This document shows positions 1 to 5,351 of a stretch of 5,351 bases of DNA, piece after piece. The position numbers were made by a program, and so were the translations under genes. The notes below the pieces were generated by a model. That model worked only from the letters and a program-made list of their open reading frames with translations, was not told where the DNA came from and searched no databases. Where the stretch lies: NCBI GenBank assembly GCA_021737445.1, contig JAIPDY010000220.1, positions 1-5,351 on the forward strand, given 5' to 3'. Numbering within the stretch: position 1 is the stretch's first letter; every line of letters begins with the position of its first letter. The DNA comes from Desulfotignum sp. (GTDB lineage: Bacteria > Desulfobacterota > Desulfobacteria > Desulfobacterales > Desulfobacteraceae).

Positions 1-1018
1 GGTGGCCAGCACAGTGGCCCTTCCCATTGAAAATACCCGGATCCACGAGGAGCTGGAACAGTCCTATGCTGACCTGAAAATTTTGAACCAGGCCAAAGAC
101 AAAGTGATCAACCACCTGGCCCATGAATTGAAAACCCCTGTGTCTGTGGTGGATTCTGCCATGAAACTGCTGGCCAAAAAGCTGGCAGCCAGGGGCATAC
201 ATGATGCTCAGATGGAAAAGATCGTTTCCCGGGGCAGAAGAAACCTTGCCAGGATACTGGACATCCAGTATGAAGTGGAAGACTTGCTGAAAAAAAAGCA
301 GTTTACCGCCTATCATATCCTGGGCCGGCTGGTGGATGCCTGCAAAGACCAGTTTATGCTCCTGGCGGAAAGCCAGACCCGGGATGCTGCTGTTCTGGAT
401 GGGGTGCAAAAGGCCATTGAAAACCTGTTCGGCCCGGCCCGGCTGGAAAATCAGACCATTATCCTGGGCGATTATATCACACAGCATTTGAAAAAAATTG
501 CACCAGATATTGCCTTTCGCCAATGTGCCGTAAACACCCGCCTGGACAAGACCCTGCCAGTGCAAATTCCCCGGGAGATCCTTGATATTATCATAACCGG
601 CCTTGTCCGAAACGCCATTGAATACACCCCGGACAGCGGTCAAATAGAGATCATTGTCACCGGCACCAAAACCGATCCGGAAATGGTCATCAAAGATTAC
701 GGCATCGGGTTTACCAGAGAAAAGCTGCGCCTGATTTTTGAAAATTACTTTACCCCGCCGGTATCATCTGAATACACCACTAAAACCCCCTATGCATTCA
801 ATGCCGGGGGCAGGGGGTTTGATCTGCTGCGCATAAAGCTGTTTTCCGAACGGTTTCACTTTACCTTGAAAATTGATTCCACAAGGTGCAGATATATTCC
901 TGCAGACACAGATCAGTGCCCTGGGGACATCCGGCGCTGTGCTTTCTGCACAGCACCGGATGACTGCCTTCATTCCGGGGAAACCTCTGTGTGTCTTGCC
1001 TTTTTGGGATCACCATAA
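1..1018 (+). CDS. Sensor histidine kinase, C-terminal part (5' end outside window), with cysteine-rich tail
   Basis: This is the C-terminal 338 codons of a two-component sensor kinase that autophosphorylates on histidine and passes the phosphate to a response regulator not encoded here. The frame is open to the window edge, and the first residues (VALPIENTRIHEELE) look like the last helix of a GAF sensor domain, so the GTG at 2 is not taken as the start. Numbering from that codon: a short coiled-coil-like linker (about 12-36), an HisKA H-box with H41 in HELKTP, a longer than usual stretch (about 96-190), then an HATPase domain with N-box N204 (RNAIEYTP), G1 box D232-x-G-x-G, F-box near 246-252 and a modified G2 box GGRGF (269-273). 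After the ATPase core comes a tail with C296, C306, C313, C316, C322 and C331. No membrane segment lies in the visible part. The signal sensed is unknown. Kinase assignment is firm; GAF is inference. Confidence 0.9.
   Translation, partial: VASTVALPIENTRIHEELEQSYADLKILNQAKDKVINHLAHELKTPVSVVDSAMKLLAKKLAARGIHDAQMEKIVSRGRRNLARILDIQYEVEDLLKKKQFTAYHILGRLVDACKDQFMLLAESQTRDAAVLDGVQKAIENLFGPARLENQTIILGDYITQHLKKIAPDIAFRQCAVNTRLDKTLPVQIPREILDIIITGLVRNAIEYTPDSGQIEIIVTGTKTDPEMVIKDYGIGFTREKLRLIFENYFTPPVSSEYTTKTPYAFNAGGRGFDLLRIKLFSERFHFTLKIDSTRCRYIPADTDQCPGDIRRCAFCTAPDDCLHSGETSVCLAFLGSP
928..962. repeat. Near-perfect inverted repeat (15-bp arms, 5-nt loop) inside the kinase tail
   Basis: The left arm at 928-942 (CATCCGGCGCTGTGC) and right arm at 948-962 (GCACAGCACCGGATG) are reverse complements at 14 of 15 positions, around the loop TTTCT. 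The one mismatch pairs 935 with 955: C against A in + strand RNA, but a G-U wobble in - strand RNA, so the stem is uninterrupted only in a transcript reading leftwards from the carboxylase gene. It begins 65 bases past the carboxylase stop codon. No T-run follows it on either strand, so it is not a classical intrinsic terminator. It also encodes IRRCAFCTAPD of the kinase, so chance arising from coding constraint remains possible. Confidence 0.75.
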
Positions 1019-1027
1019 ATTAAGGTT
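1019..1027. other. 9-bp convergent intergenic junction
   Basis: The kinase stop TAA (1016-1018) and the carboxylase stop TGA (read on the - strand, 1030-1028) are separated by only nine A/T-rich bases. No hairpin followed by a T-run fits here. Transcription from either side must therefore end inside the opposite gene or be terminated by a factor such as Rho. Confidence 0.8.
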
Positions 1028-4000
1028 TCACACCTTTTCGCCGCAGTGGGGACAGAACCTATAATCTGTATTGGCAAAAGGGGTGCCGCATGCCGCACAT
1101 TTTCTGGGCAAAGGCCCTAGTTTTACCAGCAGCTCCCCTTTTTCCACCGGCACCATTTTTTTGTCAAATTTATAATCAGCAGTTTTCACGACACTTTCCA
1201 CAATACCATCCACAGCAGATACCACGGATTTTTCCTGCTTCATGATGGTGATATTGAACAACTCCTCGCCTGCTTTCACCACATCCCCCGGCTTCACATA
1301 CATGATCCACAGGTCTCCGTTGGAAGGTGATGCTGCATGATAGGGATTGCCCGGTTCCGCCATCTGGATGGCATCTGCTGCGTGGCCTGTGGCATCCGCC
1401 ACTTTTACCGTGTGGGTGAAAATTTCTCCGTTCAGGGTATACCGGACCATACTCATCCCTTTTTCATCAGGATGTTCGATCCCTAGGATTTTCATGGAAT
1501 GGGGTTTGCCTTCGGTATCTGTAAAGGCAAGCTCCCGCCCGGGAATCAGTCCCTCAAACCAGACATCCAGGGGCACCCGGTTGGGGTTGCCGAATTCCTG
1601 CCGGAATAAAATGGTCTTGAGCGCATCCCCGGGATGGTTGAGGTACATGATCAGCTCTTCGGTGGTGGGCACCCGGGAGATCTGTTTTTCCAGCTCCTGT
1701 TTTTCTATCTCAATATCCACGGGAACCAGCCCCTCCAGAGGAGATGTTTGTGTTCTTTCTGCAAGGGCCTGTTTATAATTTTTTCCAAAGGCACTGGCAT
1801 ATACCCAGTCCGGCGGGAACCCCAGGGGAAGCTTTCCGAATTTTCCCAGCAGCAGGTTCCTGAAGGCATCGTTGCTGTCTTTGTAGAGCACGCTGCGTTC
1901 CTCTTTCATCTCCTCACTGAGCTGGTCTTCCGGTGTTGCAATCACTGTTTCCAGTATCCAGAGCAGATGCCTGACCTCATCTTCTCCGCCCCGCTGATAG
2001 GCACTGGTCACCGCAAGAAAGGCCGTGTTCCAGGTGATCTGGGAGCCGGGGGTCACATCATGGTACCGGATGATCTGCCGGGTGCCGGCCAGGAACCTGA
2101 GCATATGGGGCAGAAGATGAATATACCCCTGCTGTATGGCCCCTTCCTGGGAAGAGGAGGTGGCCCCTCCGGGCATGCCGTGGCGGACCACATCATGGTC
2201 GATGCCCTGGAAATACGGGGCTGTGTACCGGTCATACCAGGGCATGATCTGCTTGAGAACAAAATTGCAGTCCCGGATCATCTCTTTGTCAAGACTGGTG
2301 GCAAGGCTCAGCTCCTCTTCAATATAGGCAGCAGTGGACAAAACCTCCCCCTGGCCGTACCAGCGCACAGCCGCCCCGATGGCCGTATCCACGATATGTG
2401 CCCCGGCTCTGGCCGCAGCCCCCACAGCAGGAACAAACAGCCCGTCTGTGCAGTGGCGGTGGTAATGGATCACCAGGGCCGGGTAATTTTTGCGGATTTG
2501 GGCCACCAGCGCTGAAATAAACCGCGGGGGGCATACCCCGGCCATGTCCTTGAGTCCCAGGATAAACAGGGACTGGGCCTTTGAAAACGAAACCCCGGCC
2601 ACCTCAGCCGCCTGCTGGACGATCTCTTCCACCACCCCCATATAATGGGCTACATCAAATCCGGCTGCCCAGGAAAGGGATACAGCCGGCTGCCAGACAT
2701 TCTGCCGGGAGTTCATCACCACCTCTGCCAGGGGCCGCATATTTGCGACATGGTTGAGAAAATCAAAACACCGGACAATGTCATGGTGTTCACAGATGGA
2801 TTCACTGGTAAGCTGCATGAGGTTTTTGGGCTGGGGTTTGTAGCCCAGCAGGTTGGTGGATCTTACCAGGATCTGTTTGGGGGTCAGGGGCGCAAACTGG
2901 TTCCACACCCGTGCTTCGTTAAAAGGATAGGTCATATTGGCCATCATGGCCACATGGAAATGGGCCCCGCCCCCGGTTTCCAGGGAGAAAAATCCGCACC
3001 GGTCCAGATACGGCCCCATGAGCTTGTCTTCTGCCAGGCGGAACCGGTTGCCGGAGTTGGACTGGGTGATGTCCCTGGCTGTGGTGTCGGAAAAATGGAC
3101 GATATCTGCGTCCCTGACATAATCGATCAGGGCCTGGCGGTCCCCCCTGGGATACCTGCCTGCTGCACGCACCGGCGCCAGGGCCGGCAGCACAGGCGCA
3201 AAATCACCCACCCGCTTGTCTCCAACCCCCCGGTAGTCTGACAGCTGTATATGGGGGTTGTATCCCATGGCAGATATTTCAGCCATGAGCCTTGACAGGC
3301 GCAGGCTCTCGGACTCACTGTCCCTGTAGTGCATCAGTTCAGGGGTTTTTTCCACAAACCGGGTATCATACAGACCGGACCGGAATACCGGGTCAGCCAC
3401 AATTTTCTGGTGAAAGGGGATGGTGGTTTTTACGCCGCCGATGATATATTCCTTCAGGGCCCGGTTCATGACAGCCAGGGATTTTTCCCAGGTTTCTCCA
3501 TGGGCGATGAGCAAAGAAGCGGCAGAGTCATAATTGGAGGGAAATTCATACCCGCCGGCGATGCATGAATCCAGCCTGACACCGGGTCCGCCCGGAGAGA
3601 TATACCGGGCGATGTGACCGGCATTGGGGGCAAAATCGTTTCGCGGGTCTTCACAGTTGATGCGCACCTGGATGGCATGGGCTGTGGGACGTGTTTTTTC
3701 ATCGGTGAATCGCAGCCGCGAACCAAAGGCAACAGCAATCTGCTCCTCCACAAGATCGATGCCGTAACGGCATTCGGTAATACCGTGCTCCACCTGGAGC
3801 CGGGTGTTCACCTCTATGAGATAGGGATTCTGATCTTCATCCACGAGAAATTCCACCGTGGCAAGGGAGTAATAACCCACCTCCCTTACCAGGGCTTTGG
3901 CATACTCCTTGAGCCGGTGCCGCAGATCTTCGGTCATTTTTGGCCAGGGGGAGGGGGTGATTTCCACAAGCTTCTGGTGGTTTCTCTGGACGGTACAGTC

Positions 4001-4714
4001 CCGTTCATCAAAGGCAAACACATTCCCGTGCTGGTCTGCAATGACCTGTATCTCTATGTGACGTACAGATGTGAGCAGTTTTTCCACGTAGATTCTGGGG
4101 TTTCCAAAGGAGGCCTGGGCCAGGACCGCAGCTTTGGAAAAAGCGGTTTCCAGCTGGTCCATATCATAGATTTCATAGATACCCCTGCCCCCGCCCCCGC
4201 CTTCGGCCTTGAGCATGACCGGCAGCCCCAGGTCCAGAGCGATTTTTCTGGCCTCCTCCATTTCAACGGCATCAAGTGATCCCGGCACCACCGGAACCTT
4301 AAGCTTTCTTGCAAGTTCCCTGACCTGCACCTTGTTTCCCAGAAGGGTCATGGGTTCTGTGGGGGGGCCAATGAACAAAATGCCTTTTTTTGCACATTTC
4401 CTGGGAAATCCCGCATCTTCTGAAGCAAATCCCCATCCCGGATGAATTGCCACCACATCCTTTTCTTTGGCCAGTTCCAATATCCGGTCAATTTCCAGAT
4501 ATGCCCGGGGATTTTCCCCCAAAAGGATCAATTCCTGGGCACCTGAAGTGAACGGCGCGGTTTTGTCGACATCGGTAACGGTTAAGACAGGTACGGCCAT
4601 GAGCTCTTCTCTGATGGAGCGGATGATCCGCCTTGCCGTGATACCGCGGTTGGCCACCAGAATTTTTTTGCCTGTGATCTCTTTGACAACCTGTTCAAAT
4701 GTCTTTTCTTTCAT
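1028..4714 (-). CDS. pyc: Pyruvate carboxylase-type single-chain biotin enzyme with C-terminal zinc ribbon
   Basis: A predicted cytosolic enzyme of 1,228 residues that carboxylates its own biotin using ATP and bicarbonate, then moves CO2 to an acceptor, probably pyruvate, giving oxaloacetate (anaplerosis). Domain order is that of pyruvate carboxylase. Biotin carboxylase (about 15-460): ANRG 21-24, IHPGWGF 90-96, K128, K169 with glycine loop 172-178, ERDC 237-240, HQK 246-248, EVNTRLQVEH 301-310 and GVKTTIPF 427-434. Carboxyltransferase (about 535-830): R547, D548, Q551, R618, KDMAG with K722, H752 and H754. Allosteric/tetramerisation-type region near 985-1105 (VPLDVWFEGLIPG). Biotin carrier (about 1128-1200) with K1159 in IMKQE. 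A CX2C-X11-CX2C ribbon (C1206, C1209, C1221, C1224) ends the protein; usual family length is near 1,150. The ATG at 4714 is chosen because AAGGAG lies six bases upstream; the frame stays open to an ATG at 4801 inside birA. Several carboxyltransferase motifs are altered, so the acceptor is not certain. Confidence 0.92.
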   Translation of the reverse strand: MKEKTFEQVVKEITGKKILVANRGITARRIIRSIREELMAVPVLTVTDVDKTAPFTSGAQELILLGENPRAYLEIDRILELAKEKDVVAIHPGWGFASEDAGFPRKCAKKGILFIGPPTEPMTLLGNKVQVRELARKLKVPVVPGSLDAVEMEEARKIALDLGLPVMLKAEGGGGGRGIYEIYDMDQLETAFSKAAVLAQASFGNPRIYVEKLLTSVRHIEIQVIADQHGNVFAFDERDCTVQRNHQKLVEITPSPWPKMTEDLRHRLKEYAKALVREVGYYSLATVEFLVDEDQNPYLIEVNTRLQVEHGITECRYGIDLVEEQIAVAFGSRLRFTDEKTRPTAHAIQVRINCEDPRNDFAPNAGHIARYISPGGPGVRLDSCIAGGYEFPSNYDSAASLLIAHGETWEKSLAVMNRALKEYIIGGVKTTIPFHQKIVADPVFRSGLYDTRFVEKTPELMHYRDSESESLRLSRLMAEISAMGYNPHIQLSDYRGVGDKRVGDFAPVLPALAPVRAAGRYPRGDRQALIDYVRDADIVHFSDTTARDITQSNSGNRFRLAEDKLMGPYLDRCGFFSLETGGGAHFHVAMMANMTYPFNEARVWNQFAPLTPKQILVRSTNLLGYKPQPKNLMQLTSESICEHHDIVRCFDFLNHVANMRPLAEVVMNSRQNVWQPAVSLSWAAGFDVAHYMGVVEEIVQQAAEVAGVSFSKAQSLFILGLKDMAGVCPPRFISALVAQIRKNYPALVIHYHRHCTDGLFVPAVGAAARAGAHIVDTAIGAAVRWYGQGEVLSTAAYIEEELSLATSLDKEMIRDCNFVLKQIMPWYDRYTAPYFQGIDHDVVRHGMPGGATSSSQEGAIQQGYIHLLPHMLRFLAGTRQIIRYHDVTPGSQITWNTAFLAVTSAYQRGGEDEVRHLLWILETVIATPEDQLSEEMKEERSVLYKDSNDAFRNLLLGKFGKLPLGFPPDWVYASAFGKNYKQALAERTQTSPLEGLVPVDIEIEKQELEKQISRVPTTEELIMYLNHPGDALKTILFRQEFGNPNRVPLDVWFEGLIPGRELAFTDTEGKPHSMKILGIEHPDEKGMSMVRYTLNGEIFTHTVKVADATGHAADAIQMAEPGNPYHAASPSNGDLWIMYVKPGDVVKAGEELFNITIMKQEKSVVSAVDGIVESVVKTADYKFDKKMVPVEKGELLVKLGPLPRKCAACGTPFANTDYRFCPHCGEKV

Positions 4715-4720
4715 GTAATA

Positions 4721-4726
4721 CTCCTT
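4721..4726 (-). promoter_or_regulatory. Ribosome binding site of the carboxylase gene
   Basis: Read on the - strand this is AAGGAG, six bases (TATTAC) before the ATG at 4714. It is a strong Shine-Dalgarno match at good spacing and decides the start. In-frame alternatives are the ATG codons at 4738 and 4735. The first overlaps the birA stop as ATGA, an arrangement typical of translational coupling, but only a weak AGGA lies in front of it. Confidence 0.85.
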
Positions 4727-4734
4727 GCGTGTCA

Positions 4735-5351
4735 TCATATCATCCTGGGGTGGATGGTTCCTGAACTGATGTGCGATATGCCCTTTGCCGCCCGGATGCA
4801 TAGCCTTCCTTCGGGATCTATTCCCAGAATCCGGGCAGGGCCGTCATTTTTGCCGGTATTTTCCACTGCCACGTCCTGGTCTTTCCAGGCAAGACAGGCA
4901 TCAACCTCTTTGACAACCAGGGCCGGATCTGTTACCAGGACGGGAAAATGCTGCAGGATATGTGTCAGACACAGGTCCCACAGCCTGAAAGGTGTTATAT
5001 TTACACCAGATGCCTGTAAACATCCAGCTTTTATGTGAAAAAATTTTTCCGTGCCGCTGTTTTCCGGAGCTGTACACAGGTTCACACCGATGCCGGCTAT
5101 CATTGTCTGCTGTTTTTGCTCAATCAGTATTCCCCCCACCTTGCAGGGGCCTGCCATGATATCATTGGGCCATTTTATCAAACCAGGCACCCCCAGCTCT
5201 TCCAGGGTCCGGACAAGCGGCAGCGCCAGAGCCATGGGCAGCAGGGTGCCTAAGCTGCGGGCTTTTTCAGGCAGCCGTATGGCAGCAAACAGGTTTCCGG
5301 AAACAGACACCCACTGCCTGCCCATCCTGCCTCTTCCCCGGGTCTGGTTTT
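4735..5351 (-). CDS. birA: Biotin-[carboxylase] protein ligase, C-terminal part (5' end outside window)
   Basis: The enzyme makes biotinyl-5'-AMP from biotin and ATP and transfers biotin to a carrier-domain lysine; the likely client is the carboxylase encoded next. About 204 codons are visible. The frame runs to the window edge: codons before the ATG at 5325 read NQTRGRGR and join GRQW to form the biotin-loop signature GRGRxGRxW, so that ATG is internal. Further family motifs follow: KWPND (5175-5161), KVGGILIE with the conserved lysine (codon at 5142-5140), AGIGVNL, and a C-terminal SH3-like domain (ARILGIDPEGRLCI). All catalytic motifs look intact. The N-terminus is off-window, so whether it carries the DNA-binding repressor domain of bifunctional BirA cannot be told. 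The stop lies 20 bp before the carboxylase start on the same strand, implying one operon whose promoter is outside the window. Confidence 0.95.
   Translation of the reverse strand, partial: NQTRGRGRMGRQWVSVSGNLFAAIRLPEKARSLGTLLPMALALPLVRTLEELGVPGLIKWPNDIMAGPCKVGGILIEQKQQTMIAGIGVNLCTAPENSGTEKFFHIKAGCLQASGVNITPFRLWDLCLTHILQHFPVLVTDPALVVKEVDACLAWKDQDVAVENTGKNDGPARILGIDPEGRLCIRAAKGISHISSGTIHPRMI

Noticed and set aside
1080..1100. Imperfect palindrome GTGCCGCATGCCGCAC near the zinc-ribbon codons
   Set aside because: The arms mismatch at the central C positions, and the repeat follows from Cys-Ala/Gly codons. No T-run is nearby, so a terminator is not supported.
1634..2515. 293-codon open frame on the + strand
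   Set aside because: It lies wholly antisense to the carboxylase, whose conserved motifs (KDMAG, HYH, MPGG) are read from the - strand here. Its own translation is Gly/Pro/His-rich with no recognisable domain.
2938..2952. Palindrome TGGCCATCATGGCCA
   Set aside because: It encodes repeated Met-Ala codons (MMANM) of the carboxylase. A single-base centre cannot form a useful RNA loop, and no regulatory context is visible.
3614..4279. 221-codon open frame on the + strand, and a similar one at 2645-3241
   Set aside because: Both are antisense to the intact biotin carboxylase and carboxyltransferase domains. They have low-complexity shadow-type translations and no convincing ribosome site.
4715..4801. 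Start of the carboxylase at the upstream ATG (4801), giving 1,257 residues
   Set aside because: That start lies 65 bases inside birA and adds a 29-residue leader unlike the family. The ATG at 4714 has AAGGAG at ideal spacing and puts the protein start just before the biotin carboxylase fold.
5323..5325. ATG at 5325 as the start of the biotin ligase
   Set aside because: Codons upstream of it complete the family signature GRGRxGRxW, so the methionine is internal and the gene runs off the window.

Overview
The window holds three protein genes, two of them cut by the window edges, and almost no non-coding DNA. On the + strand is the 3' part of a sensor histidine kinase (1-1018). Facing it on the - strand is a two-gene operon: a biotin-protein ligase gene (birA; 5' end outside the window, 5351-4735), then 20 bp later a complete single-chain, pyruvate-carboxylase-type biotin enzyme (4714-1028). 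The kinase and carboxylase genes converge with only 9 bp between their stop codons. I see no RNA gene, CRISPR array, insertion sequence, origin or attachment site.

Organism: base composition is somewhat above 50% G+C by eye. The kinase ends in an unusual cysteine-rich tail that I associate, from memory only, with Desulfobacterota (sulfate-reducing deltaproteobacteria). The divergent single-chain pyruvate carboxylase would also suit an anaerobe of the Desulfobacteraceae kind, where pyruvate carboxylation supplies oxaloacetate. This assignment is inference, with moderate confidence.

How the genes work together: BirA attaches biotin to a lysine near the C-terminus of the carboxylase. The carboxylase then carboxylates that biotin with ATP and bicarbonate in its N-terminal half and passes the CO2 to an acceptor, most likely pyruvate, in its central half. 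Putting the ligase gene directly before its substrate's gene makes a self-contained module. The kinase has no evident functional link to it.

Most notable points: (1) the carboxylase has a CX2C-X11-CX2C zinc-ribbon-like tail after the biotin domain, which ordinary pyruvate carboxylases lack; (2) its carboxyltransferase keeps the metal- and pyruvate-binding residues but its signature motifs are heavily altered; (3) the biotin site is IMKQE rather than the canonical AMKM, with an enlarged loop after it; (4) the kinase has a six-cysteine extension after its ATPase domain; (5) a 15-bp-arm inverted repeat with a 5-nt loop lies at 928-962, inside the kinase cysteine motif and just past the end of the carboxylase gene. 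Nothing here proves a new system. The carboxylase with its paired ligase is the best candidate for a divergent subfamily.
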